Below, piece after piece: positions 23,553 to 33,829 of a stretch of DNA of 64,000 bases. Where the stretch lies: assembly GCF_023898315.1 (NCBI RefSeq), contig NC_064614.1, forward strand, positions 76,644,501-76,708,500, in the 5' to 3' direction. Source of the stretch: Schistocerca nitens. Its lineage: Eukaryota > Arthropoda > Insecta > Orthoptera > Acrididae. Position 1 is the first letter of the stretch, and each line of letters begins with the position of its first letter. Below the pieces are notes generated by a model that was given only the letters and a program-made list of their open reading frames with translations, was not told where the DNA came from and made no database searches. Position numbers and translations under genes: made by a program.

Positions 23553-24463
23553 ATGCGTGGACGGTGGGCAAAAGGGCGCACCGGGTTGTGTCGCTGTCGT
23601 TGCCAGGTTTACGTTCCGCGTACTGCGTACATCGCGCCGTTGCAGCCCCCCACGCGAACAAGCAAAGGCAAGATAATCTGACGTCATTCCAGTTCTTCAC
23701 TGTGATTCAATGTACCAGTTAAAATAATATTTTTCTTGCCAATACGTGAACAAATAGCGCTTTGTCACATATTCAGGAAAAGTCAAAATATAGCTGACAA
23801 GCAAAAGCTGAACTAATCGAATTTGAGATTTGAGAGGCAAATTTCGAAAGTTAAAGTTTGCCAACAGACCTGAGTAAAAAAAAAAAAAAAGAAAAAGAAG
23901 CGGTTTGGTTGGAAATCATCTGTTCATTCGTTCAGTGACAATATTGGAATGACACAGGGAAGGCCGAAATACTGAAATCGGGCTTCCGAAATTGTTTCAC
24001 TGAGGAATATCGTAATTTGGTCCCTCCTTTCATCCATTGTGCTAAAGCCGAAATGGGATACACCGAGACAACCGATCTCGGAACAGAAAAGCAACTAAAA
24101 CGGTAAGTAGTGGAAAGGCTTCAAGATCAGATGAGATACATATAACATTCTGCAAAGATTATGAGAAAGAACTTGCTCTCCGTCTGGCAACAGTTTATCG
24201 TACGTCGCTGGAGCAACGCAAGGTACCTGTGGCGACTAGGGAAAAGGGACAGATAATTCCCATTTTAAAGAGGAATCTTAGGGCGGGTGCACATGAGTAT
24301 AGACCTCTATCGTTGGCGTAGTTCTGTTTTAGGATTATGGAACGTGTTTTATGTTCAAGAATTGACTGTTTCGGAGAACTAAAATCGCTTCCATAAAAAG
24401 TGGCGTGGATTCCGCAAACAGAGATCTTGGAAAACTGAGCTCTCCTTGTTCCTCCGTGAGATC

Positions 24464-24653
24464 AAAATGGTTAAAATTGCTCTATGCACTATGGGATTTA
24501 ACATCTGAGGTCATCAGTCACCTAGACTTAAACCTAACTAACCTAAGGACATCACACACATCCATGCCCGAGACAGGATTCGAACCTGCGACTGTAGCAG
24601 CAACGCGGTTCCGGTCTGAAGCGCCTAGGACCTCTCGGTCACAACGGCCTGCG
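24464..24653 (-). mobile_element. tRNA-derived SINE, family 1, inside a LINE
   Basis: The target-site duplication CCGTGAGATC (24454-24463 and 24654-24663) splits the LINE codons for L-F-L-R-E-I, so the SINE is younger than the LINE copy. A short central deletion is present. Confidence 0.94.
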
Positions 24654-25515
24654 CCGTGAGATCCATAGCGTTATTGACAACGGCGCTGAGGCTGATGCCG
24701 TTGTTCCTTGACATCGGGAACGAATTTGACGCCGCCTCGCACTGATTTTTAATGAGAAAAAAAAACGAGCTTACTAAGTATCGGAACAGATTTGCGGCTG
24801 GATTCAAGACGTAGTTACGGACAGAATTCAACACATCGCTCTTAAAGGAACAAAATCGGCTAATTTAAATGTAATTTAATGTGTACTCCAAGGAATTGTG
24901 ATAGGAACGGTTACTGGTTGCAGTGTACATTAAGTGGACTAAGAGAAAACATCGGAATGTCTTTAACACTATTCACATATGATGTGGTTGTCTGTAACAA
25001 AGAAACAACACTAGAAGACAGTATCGATTTTCAGATTGAAATACGAAAGACTGCTGAATGGCACAGGCTATTGCAGTTCACCCTGAACGTAAAGAAATAT
25101 AGCATATTATGCATACACAGCAAATGAAATCCACTACTGTACTTTTGATGACAAATTCATGGAAACAGTGACTACCGTGAAATATCTAGGACTAACTTTC
25201 CAGTGCGACTGTAAGTGGAATCACACAAAGTAACTAATAGGAAGAGCAGATGGTAGACTGAGATTCATAGGAAGAATCTTAAGGAAACGTAACTTATCCA
25301 CGAAGGAAGTGGCATACAAGAGACTTGTTTGACCGATTTTATAGTTCATCTATCTGGGATCCTTACCAGACAGGACTGATAGAAGAGATAGTGTAGATCC
25401 AACGAAGAGCGGCGCCTTTACTCATGGAATCGTTTGGTCGGAGCGAGAAAGTGACAGAGATGACCGACTAAATCCAGTAGTTGGCATACGAGAGAGATGT
25501 TCTGCATCACGGAGA

Positions 25516-25770
25516 TGATGATGTCCCATACTCCGACGAACGTAGGGAACGATGCGGGAGACCAGCACCGCCGACTAGGCAAGGTCCTAGCGGAGTTGGT
25601 TTGCTATTGCCTTCCTCCGACCGTAATGGGGATGAATGATGATGATGAAGACAATACAACAACACCCAGTCATCTTGAGGCAGGGAAAATTCCTGACCCC
25701 GCCGGCAATTGAACCCGGGACCCCGTGTGCGGGAAGCGGGAACGCTACCGAAAGACCACGAGCCGCGGAC
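25516..25770 (-). mobile_element. tRNA-derived SINE, family 2 (antisense), inside a LINE
   Basis: It has a different tRNA-like head from family 1 (complement of GGTAGCGTTCCCGC and GGGTCCCGGGTTCAAT) and a longer body ending in an (ATG)n-like tail. The target-site duplication CATCACGGAGA is at 25505-25515 and 25771-25781. The same head occurs fused to the family 1 tail at 34995-35209. Confidence 0.88.
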
Positions 25771-26045
25771 CATCACGGAGAGGGTTAGTATTGAAATTTC
25801 AAAAGAGCACTGTCCGGGAAGAGTCAGACAGCATATTACTTTCTCCGACGTGCATCTCGCGAAATTACCGCAAAGCGAAAGTTCGAGAAATTAGTGGTAA
25901 TAAAATGGCTTACCGACAATCGTTCTTCCCACGTGCCCTTCACGCGTGGAGCAGGAAAGGGGGACTACTTCCTGGCACCATAAGTACCCTCCGCCCCACG
26001 CCGTTAGGTGGCTTTCTTGGTATGATGGAGATTAAACAGGGAAAC

Positions 26046-26764
26046 ACCGTGAATCATTGAAATTTATTTGGTATCGTGGAATCTGTAAAAGACTCGAGTA
26101 AAAACGCAAGGTTTCTGTGAGCGCCTGCATCGTCGTCTGGCGCTACATCAGTCTGTCGTGCAACTGCAGAGACTGCCACTTTTACGCCCAAAGGACAAAA
26201 CCTGATTTGGTGGATTACGTCAGTGTGACGTCACGGAAACGACGAATGCTGAGATAACGCTCTGTGGATACACAGATTACCTTTGAATTTGCTGTCAACA
26301 TCAAATATTGTTTGTCTTTCATGTAAGTACATACTAGACACTGACTCATCTTCTATCGCAGCATAACACATGACTCAGGGTACGCACTTTAAAGCAGGCA
26401 GAATCTTCGAAATTGGACAGTCGCAATAAGCTTAAAACGAACAAACGTTTCTTCATTGATCATTTGGGTCTCAGGTAATGGGTCGATAACGAACGGACAC
26501 GTTCGAAACTAGTCAACATTGTGAGCGCAACTAAGACGGGAAAAATGAATATGTAACAGAATTTTCCTCACGTTAAGCTATTTTTGCTATGTATCAAATG
26601 TTTGACAGTGCGCTACGGTCTTCATAGATAATATTTTGCTTCTCACGGGGACTAGACATAATGCCTTAGAGAAACAATCTACCTGTCTTCTAGAGTTGTT
26701 GTTATTACATGTTTCGCCTTCAGGTTAAAGATGTATGTGTCCTGATGTTGATGCAAGTTGAAAC
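26046..26764. other. No gene recognised
   Basis: Unique-looking sequence with only short frames. Confidence 0.45.
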
Positions 26765-27110
26765 ATAACTAGCGACCAGCCCGGCTACGTGGGAGTAGCA
26801 CAGTTATCTACGGCCAGGCACTTCCCTGACACAGAGGTATAAATCAAATACACAAACCTTCCAGCGAATCAATTAGTGTAAACAGTATAAAACACCTAAA
26901 ATAGTAACTGATATTAATCTTCACATACAGACATAAAAAACCGGTGGAGTACTTTAATTTATAATGGGCCTAGATAAGGCAATACTTCATTGTTCATTTA
27001 ACTTCTTTCTTCTTTCGGCTAACTGGGATTGTCCTCAGTAAAGTGATCCACCTGTCCTACTTCTTTTTATCTGTACTTTCTTTTCAGGGCTGCTTTTTGT
27101 GCAAGGCTGC
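26765..27110 (+). repeat. 346-bp interspersed repeat R, copy 2
   Basis: Partner of 20397-20742. The flanks differ completely on both sides, which fixes the ends of the repeat. Confidence 0.8.
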
Positions 27111-27501
27111 ATTAAGCGAACTAGGGTCTGCCAAGTGATAGATTTTGCACAAGCCGCTTTACTCCACTCAGTCCACTTAGGTAGTACCAACGGACCGCAC
27201 CGTGCAGTGAAATCAGGCTGCGCAGCTGAGGCGGCGTGTACCGCTGCCTATGACGCACCACAAGAGGATGATTTTTGTCCCTTTTTTAATAAGGTACAGC
27301 TGTAATTACATCTTGAACTATAATACACTAAATTTTGAAATGGATTATTGTTAAAAATTAAATTTTCTACAAGGGATTAAGAAGCGTCAGAGATAGTTGT
27401 CCCTTCACCGTCACTGCATAGGGAGGCGGTTTCCTCGAGCCCGATGTCCCAGGGCAGAGCAACCCAACGTTAGTTAAGAATATAAGATAAATCACGTCTC
27501 G

Positions 27502-29000
27502 TTTGACAGAGCTCTGAAAGACATGAGTCGAAACAAGGCCCCGGGAGTAGACAACATTCCATTGGAACTACTGACGGCCTTGGGAGAGCCAGTCCTGACA
27601 AAACTCTACCATCTGGTGAGCAAGATGTATGAAACAGGCGAAATACCCTCAGACTTCAAGAAGAATATAATAATTCCAATCCCAAAGAAAGCAGGTGTTG
27701 ACAGATGTGAAAATTACCGAACAATCAGTTTAATAAGCCACAGCTGCAAAATACTAACAGGAATTCTTTACAGAGGAATGGAAAAACTAGTAGAAGCCGA
27801 CCTCAGGGAAGATCAGTTTGGATTCCGTAGAAACACTGGAACACGTGAGGCAATACTGACCTTACGACTTATCTTAGAAGAAAGAATAATGAAAGGCAAA
27901 CCTACGTTTCTAGCATTTGTAGACTTAGAGAAAGGTTTTGACAATGTTGACTGGAATACTCTCTTTCAAATTCTAAAGGTGGCAGGGGTAAAATACAGTG
28001 AGCGGCAGGCTATTTACAATTTGTACAGAAACCAGATGGCAGTTATAAGAGTCGAGGGACATGAAAGGGAAGCTGTGGTTGGGAAGGGAGTAAGACAGGG
28101 TTGTAGCCTCTCCCCGATGTTATTCAATCGGTATATTGAGCAAGCAGTAAAGGAAACAAAACAAAAATTCGGAGTAGGTATTAAAATCCATGGAGAAGAA
28201 ATAAAAACTTTGAGGTTCGCCGATGACATTGTGATTCTGTCAGAGACAGCAAAGAACTTGGAAGAGCATTTGAATGGAATGGACAGAGTCTTGAAAGGAG
28301 GATATAAGATGAACATCAACAAAAGCAAAACGAGGATAATGGAATGTAGTCGAATTAAGTCGGGTGATGATGAGGGAATTAGATTAGGAAATGAGACACT
28401 TAAAGTAGTAAAGGAGTTTTGATATTTGGGGAGCAAAATAACTGATGATGGTCGAAGTAGAGAGGATATAAAATGTAGACTGGCAATGGCAAGGAAATCG
28501 TTTCTGAAGAAGAGAAATTTGTTAACATCGAGTATAGATTTAAGTATCAGGAAGTCATTTCTGAAAGTATTTGTATGGAGTGTAGCCATGTATGGAAGTG
28601 AAACATGGACGATAAATAGTTTGGACAAGAAGAGAAAAGAAGCTTTCGAAATGTGGTGCTACAGAGGAATGCTGAAGATTAGATGGGTAGACCACATAAC
28701 TAATGAGGAAGTATTGAATAGGATTGGGGAGAAGAGAAGTTTGTGGCACAACTTGACCAGAAGAAGGGATCGGTTGGTAGGACATGTTCTGAGGCATCAA
28801 GGGATCACCAATTTAGTATTGGAGGGCAGCGTGGAGGGTAAAAATCGTAGAGGGAGACCAAGAGATCAATACACTAAGCAGATTCAGAAGGATGTAGGTT
28901 GCAGTAGGTACTGGGAGATGAAGAGGCTTGCACAGGATAGAGTAGCATGGAGAGCTGCATCAAACCAGTCTCAGGACTGAAGACCACAACAACAACAACA
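27502..29000 (+). mobile_element. RTE/BovB-like LINE, 5'-truncated
   Basis: The insertion is bounded by ACGTCTCG at 27494-27501 and 29001-29008. It ends in an (ACA)n tail at 28986-29000. The first base corresponds to 59861 in the longer copy, so the 5' part (endonuclease and start of the RT) is missing. That is typical of incomplete target-primed reverse transcription. Confidence 0.92.
27523..28980 (+). pseudogene. LINE reverse transcriptase, C-terminal part, one nonsense codon
   Basis: A single frame runs from 27523 to 28980, interrupted only by TGA at 28420-28422. Visible blocks are N-K-A-P-G-x-D (RT motif 0/1), I-I-P-I-P-K-K, F-V-D-L-E-K-G-F-D (motif A with its Asp), G-V-R-Q-G-C-x-L-S-P (motif B), and F-A-D-D (28216-28227, motif C, both Asp intact). 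The connection segment Y-L-G-S-K-I-T, M-Y-G-S-E-T-W and the terminal W-R-A-A follow. The C-terminal pattern resembles the RTE/BovB clade. In an intact copy it would reverse-transcribe its own RNA at the nicked target. 5' truncation and the stop make this copy dead. Confidence 0.9.
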
Positions 29001-29115
29001 ACGTCTCGGATGTCACGATTCGATTCTTCTGTAGTATATCTTTAATAATATCTACGTCTTGTTAGCGTTTTTGTTATATATGTGTATTAATTAGCTATAT
29101 TAGCTGTTAAACAAG

Positions 29116-29437
29116 GGAAATGGCCTTGCCGCAGTGGCTACACCGGTTCCCGTGAGATCACCAAAGTTAAGCGTTGTCGGGCGTGGTCGGCACTTTGATG
29201 GGTGACCATCCAGGCCGCCATGCGCTGTTGCCATTTTTCGGGGTGCACTCAGCCTCGTGATGCCAATTGAGGAGCTACTTGACCTAATACTAGCGGCTTT
29301 GGTCAAGAATACCATCAAAACGGCCGGTATAGCTGTGTGCTGACCACAATCCCCTCCTATCCGCATCCTCCTTTGAGGATGAGGCGGCGGTCGGACGGTC
29401 CCGATGGGACGCTTGTGACCTGTAGACGGAGTGGTTC
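29116..29437 (+). mobile_element. 5S-rRNA-derived SINE (SINE3 type)
   Basis: Bases of about 29122-29233 follow the 5S rRNA pattern: CACCGGTTCCCGTGAGATCA, then AAGTTAAGC, GTCGGGC, AGTACTT-like GGCACTTTGATGGGTGACC, and a closing GCTGTTGCC. These cover the internal A box/C box promoter region. A non-5S body follows, with a hairpin (GCATCCTC...GAGGATG). The flanks TAGCTGTTAAACA and TAGTTGTTGAACA look like an imperfect target-site duplication. It is not a 5S gene because of the substitutions and fused body. Confidence 0.85.
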
Positions 29438-29502
29438 TAGTTGTTGAACACAGTCTATTTTTTAAGGTGACTCATGGTACAATAACCAGCAACTACCTAT
29501 CC

Positions 29503-29973
29503 TGAAACTTCCTGGCAGGTTAAAACGGTGTGCCGGACCGAGACTTGAACTCGGGACCTTTACCTTTTGCGGCCAAGTGCTCTACCAACTTTTTTCATTT
29601 TGTTCGTTGTGGTTTGTTGTATTTTGGTGTATCGTACGTCACGTGACATCCGTTGAAGTTCGTTGTCGACCCTTTTACTCAATTTTTTATTACAGAGAGC
29701 CGCTAGCTTCCTGACCGAACACTCTTAGCTACCGTGCGGCGACCAACTCAGCCACCCAAGCATGGCTCACGCCCGTTCTCACAGCACAGGTACTGGCGGA
29801 AGTAAAGCTGTGAAGAGGGGGCGTGAGCCGTGTTTGGGTGGCTGAGTTCGTAGAGCACTTGCCCGCCAAAGGCAAAGGTCCCAAGGTCGAGTCTAGGTCT
29901 GGCTCACAGTTTTAATCTGCCATAAAGTCTCATATCAGTGCACGCTCTGCTGCAGAGTGATATTTCATTCTGG
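29503..29973. mobile_element. Inverted tRNA-like repeat element
   Basis: The left arm (29503-29590, minus) and right arm (about 29838-29973, plus) are inverted copies of a tRNA-like unit (TAGAGCACTTG..., GGCAAAGGTCCC, GAGTCT) followed by GTTTTAA..CTGCCA and AAACTTCCTGGCAGG-type ends. Related sequence occurs at 42525-42690 and 55770-56095. The tRNA-like parts have no intact acceptor stem. The left arm is split by a small SINE. Confidence 0.7.
29591..29741 (-). mobile_element. Short tRNA-derived SINE nested in the element
   Basis: This insert of about 150 bp ends in a T-rich (poly-A on the minus strand) tail at 29585-29596. On the minus strand it starts GCCGCACGGTAGCTAAGAG, an A-box-like head. 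ACCAACT at 29584-29590 and 29742-29748 is the likely target-site duplication. It interrupts the tRNA-like arm between its CTCTACCAACT and CAGCCACCC blocks. Confidence 0.7.
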
Positions 29974-30253
29974 AATTATCTATCGCACTTAATTTATTGA
30001 CAGGTGTCTGTTCCACTTTCTCGTGTGTTACTATTTCTACATTCAGATTAGTTTCTTTTGTGTTTTGAGTTTATTCGTCTCCTCGTTGTACTTGTGGTAA
30101 TTTTGTGGGGTACATTATTGCTTTTTTTTTATTAATTCAATCGGATTACATGTCTCAACACATGTTTTGCATTGCACCTGGCACAATAATTGGCCCGGAT
30201 CTATCCTATTTAATCTATTGACAGGTTTCTATTCTGATTCGTATGTGTCTTAC

Positions 30254-30831
30254 TGAAACGTCCCCCTAGAAAAATTATACATGACTGTGCTTAAACTGAC
30301 ACACAGTATTTTTAGCGCAACGCAATCTGACTTTCTAAAATCCCTACAAAAGAATTGCTCTGACTAACATTAACCTATACCTTTCACAAATCACTTACCT
30401 TACCAAAAATCTTCGTTACTCGAACTACTGCAACACAGCGAGCGCCACTACTGCCAGCTAAATAAAAGATTCAAACTACTGAAGGCACTAACAACTGATA
30501 CGCATAGTTGGCAAATGAAAGATTTTGATAGAGAAAAAACAATGTATTTACCTTAACAGTGTTCAAAAGTCATAATATATATAGCAGTTCATGACATCCA
30601 GTCTTACAAATTTCAAAACTTCGCCATTTCTCTTCCCACATCCACCAGTGCTGGCGGCTCACCTCCAACTGCGCAACGCTACGCGCTGTTAACATCCAGC
30701 TGCCCAACACCACAATGGCGAGTATTACAACAATGCAAAGCAGCCACAGACTGCACACAGCACAGCCAGTGATTTTCATACAGAGCGCTACGTGGCATTA
30801 CGAATAAGAAAACATAAACAGCCTACTTACA
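30254..30831 (-). mobile_element. Solo LTR, family L1, copy a
   Basis: On the minus strand this starts TGTAAGTAGGCTGTTTA and ends GGACGTTTCA, so TG...CA. TTAC flanks it at 30250-30253 and 30832-30835. It is similar along its length to 32753-33306 and 46676-47248. The short minus-strand frame at its right-hand end is not a gene. Confidence 0.88.
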
Positions 30832-31085
30832 TTACTATGTCATCATTTAGTGTTTTGTACGTCGTTCCTGGTGATACGTACACCTTCATCTACTGTGCCA
30901 TCTCTAGTTTGTATTTTTATCAAATCCTTGTGATCCCTTGTGGTTATTTAACGCCTTTACACACTCCTGCTCGTTTATTTTCTTAATATATTGCAGTATG
31001 CGTACAAAGCAGATTAAAGTGGACTGACAACCAGAATCTATGTTCATGGGAGGAGCAATAAGAAACTGTTAGCCACACAAAGAAA

Positions 31086-32569
31086 TACACTCACGTTCAT
31101 AAATTAAGCATAATGCTGGTAATGCTTATACATGGTGAAACAACGCTCTGGTGGGCGGTTTGTAGGTTTAAATCACCTCGGGATATGATCATGTTGTGCA
31201 TCTGACGTGCGGTCGTCGCACGGTGGCTCCGGCAGCAGACAACAGACGCAGAGGTGTGTTGGTGCATGTCAGAGTACGGTGCAGCGAGTAAGTGTGCACA
31301 CGTTTTCAGACTACTGTGTGTTGAAAATGTCTCAAAGAACACATATTGATGACGTTATAAGGGGTAGAACACTAGGGCGACTGTAGGCTTGTCAAGCACA
31401 GCAGGTCGTAGGACGGGCCCTCCGTGTGCCACAAAGTGTGATCTCAATATTATTGCAACGATTCCAGCAGACAGGAAACGTGTCCAGGCGCTACAGTACG
31501 GGACGTCTACAGTGTACAACACCACAAGAAGACGGATATCTCACCATCAGTGCCCACAGACGGCCACGGAGTACTGCCGGTAGCCTTGCAATGGACCTTA
31601 CCGCAGCCACTGGAACAGTTGTCTCCACACCCACAGTCTACAGTCGACTGAACAGACATGGTTTATTCGCCCAGAGACCTGCATGGTGCATTCCACTGAC
31701 GCCTGGTCACAGGAGAGCCCGTATAGTCTGGTGTCAAGAACACAGTACATGGTCATTGGAATAGTGGTCCCAGGTTATGTTCACAGACGAGTCCAGGTAT
31801 AGTCTGAACAGTGGCTCTCGCCATGTTTTCATCTGCCGTGAACCAGGAACCAGATACCAACCCCTTAATGTCCTTGGCAGGGACATGTTTGGAGGTCGTG
31901 GTTTGATGGTGTGGGGTGGGACTATGACTGGTGCACGTACACCCCTGCATGTCTTTCACAGAGGAACTGTAACAGGTCAGGTGTTTCGGGACATCGTTTT
32001 GCACCAGTATGATGTCCGCGTTTTCAGGGGTGCAGTGGGTCGCACCTTCCTCGTGATGGATGATAACGCATGGCCCCACCGAGCTGCCATCATGGAGGAA
32101 TACCTCGAGACAGAAGATATCAGGCGAACAGAGTGGGCTGCCTGTTCTCCAGACCTAAATCCCATCCAGCACGTCTGGAATGCTCTCAGTCTATGTTTCG
32201 CTGCACGTCTCCAAACACCTACGACACTTCAGGAGCTCAGACTGGGACTGGTGCAAGAATGGGAGGCTATATCCCCTCACCTGCTCGACCACCTGATCCA
32301 GACTATGTCAACCCGTTGTGCGTCCTGTTTACATGTGCATGGTGATCATATCCCATATTGATGTCGGGTTACATGCGCAGGAAATAGTGCCGTTTTGTAG
32401 CACACGTGTTTCGCGACAGTTTTCTCAACTTATCACCAATACCATGGACTTACAGATCTGTGTATTACGTGTTCCCTATGTGCCTATGCTTTTAGCGCCA
32501 GTTCTTTGTAGTGCCACATTGTGTGGCACCACATTCTTCAGTTATCCTGAATTAATGTGCATGAGTGTA
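31086..32569 (+). mobile_element. Full-length Tc1-like element
   Basis: The TA-bounded terminal repeats are TACACTCACGTTCATAAATT on the left and the complement of TACACTCATGCACATTAATT on the right. The length of 1484 bp and one transposase frame match typical Tc1-like elements. It belongs to a different family from the elements at 4470 and 57653. Confidence 0.93.
31327..32361 (+). pseudogene. Tc1-like transposase with two stops and a catalytic change
   Basis: One frame runs from ATG 31327 to 32361 (345 codons with the stop). It is interrupted by TAG at 31384-31386 and TAG at 31762-31764, but has no frameshift. The DNA-binding half spans about residues 1-120. The catalytic half shows F-T-D-E-S-R (first Asp), G-L-M-V-W-G-G, and M-D-D-N-A-W-P-H-R (second Asp). 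The third site, 34 residues later, is P-I-Q-H-V-W: CAG at 32167-32169 replaces the usual glutamate codon. Both stops could each come from one base change. The protein would cut and join TA-target DNA in an intact copy; this one cannot. Confidence 0.9.
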
Positions 32570-32752
32570 AATGGAAGACAAACTGAAACACTTTGCTTAT
32601 CAGTGACACGTATCAAGGGCCTCAGTGAACAATCAAGACTTGCATGCAAGCTTTTGGCCGCAGTATCTACTAGCACTATCGCGTTAGTGGACGGCGCCAC
32701 GTGACAAACTTGTGATTGCGGTGGTACCTCACGTTGGAGCAGGCTACGGTTG

Positions 32753-33306
32753 TGTAAGTAGGCTGTTTAGGTCTTTTTATTGGTAACGCCACCTCTGTAT
32801 GAAAATCACTGGCTGTGCTGTGTGCAGTCTGTGGCTGCTTTGCATTGTTGTAATACTCGCCATTGTAGTGTTAGGCAGCTGGCTGTGAACAGCGCGTAGC
32901 GTTGCGCAGTTGGAGGTGAGCCGCCAGCAGTGGTGGATGTGGGGAGAGAGATGGCGGAGTTTTGAAATTTGTCATAAACTGCTATATTTATATATGATGA
33001 TATCAAGGTAAATACATTGTTTGTTCTCTATTAATATCTTTCATTTGCTAACTATCCCTATCAGTAGTTAGTGCCTTCCATAGTTTGAATCTTTTATTTA
33101 GCTGGCAGTAGTGGCGCTTGCTGTATTGCAGTAGTGGGAGTAACGAAGATTTTTGTGAGGTAAGTGATTTGTGAAAGGTATAGGTTAATGTTAGTCAGGG
33201 CCATTCTTTTGTAGGGAATTTTGAAAGTCAGATTGCGTTGCGCTAAAAAATATTGTGTGTCAGTTTAAGCACAGTCAGGTATTAATTTTTCAAAGGGGAC
33301 GTTTCA
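32753..33306 (+). mobile_element. Solo LTR, family L1, copy b
   Basis: It starts TGTAAGTAGGCTGTTTAGG and ends GGGGACGTTTCA, with GTTG at 32749-32752 and 33307-33310. An AT-rich TATA-like block (GCTATATTTATATATG, about 32981) lies in the middle, as expected for an LTR promoter. No internal region or partner LTR is present. Confidence 0.88.
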
Positions 33307-33585
33307 GTTGGAGCAAGTATCCCGAATACATCTGACCTGACCGCCATATCGATGCTCGTGTTGGGTGGGAAGACCTAATCAGTGTCAGAAAGTAAACTTA
33401 CCTCACAGGATAAGTTGCTGATGTAGGAAAGCTCCAAAAAAGAACTGCATGTATCGTCACATGTTCATTTAATAAGGGCGAGAGCACCGCCAAGATAGCT
33501 CATCCAATCTATGGGACTCACTGCTGACAGATAGTTGTTGTGGATCATGAAGTGTTTTACTTTTAAAATAACGAAAGCATATTTC

Positions 33586-33588
<3 letters not shown>

Positions 33589-33640
<52 letters not shown>
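33589..33640. repeat. (TG)n microsatellite
   Basis: About 26 TG units form the 3' tail of the SINE at 33589-33820. The His/Thr-rich frames across it are artefacts. Confidence 0.95.
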
Positions 33641-33643
<3 letters not shown>

Positions 33644-33820
33644 ACCCAAGGGACCAAACTGCTGAGGTCATCGGTCCATAGGCTTACACATTGCTTAAAC
33701 TAATTTATGTTAGAACAACACATACACCCATGCCCGAGGGAGGACTCGAACCTTCGGCGGGAGGGACACACGATCCATGGCATGGTGCCTCTAACCACGA
33801 GGTCATTCCTCGCGGCTGAG
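33589..33820 (-). mobile_element. tRNA-derived SINE, family 3, with (TG)n tail
   Basis: On the minus strand a tRNA-like head (complement of GAGGACTCGAACCTTC, a B box) precedes a body related to family 1, and the unit ends in a (CA)n run. The target-site duplication TATTTCGAG is at 33580-33588 and 33821-33829, outside the microsatellite. The microsatellite therefore belongs to the SINE. Confidence 0.85.
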
Positions 33821-33829
33821 TATTTCGAG

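Larger units (their letters stand above)
24115..26045 (+). mobile_element. Jockey-like LINE remnant with two nested SINEs
   Basis: In order on the plus strand there are decayed blocks of a Jockey-group reverse transcriptase: the region before the RT core (about 24120-24380), F-R-K-Q-R-S near 24410, D-A-V-V-L-D-I near 24690, a G-V-P-Q-G-like box near 24890, A-E-W-x-x-L-x-F-T-L-N near 25060, L-R-F-I-G-R-I-L-R near 25260 and the C-terminal R-Q-S-F-F-P-R block near 25920. The last matches 54155-54185. SINEs at 24464-24653 and 25516-25770 interrupt it. Many stops are present. Confidence 0.8.

Noticed and set aside
23387-23722. Overlapping 60-100 codon frames on both strands
   Set aside because: They run through a TG/GTAT microsatellite and GC-rich DNA. 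The proteins are low-complexity and overlap in every frame.
28014-28628. 204-codon minus-strand frame
   Set aside because: It is antisense to the RTE reverse transcriptase and has no independent similarity.
29122-29233. Possible functional 5S rRNA gene
   Set aside because: It departs from 5S at many positions, continues into a non-5S body that is shared with another copy, and lacks a clean T-run terminator after the 5S part.
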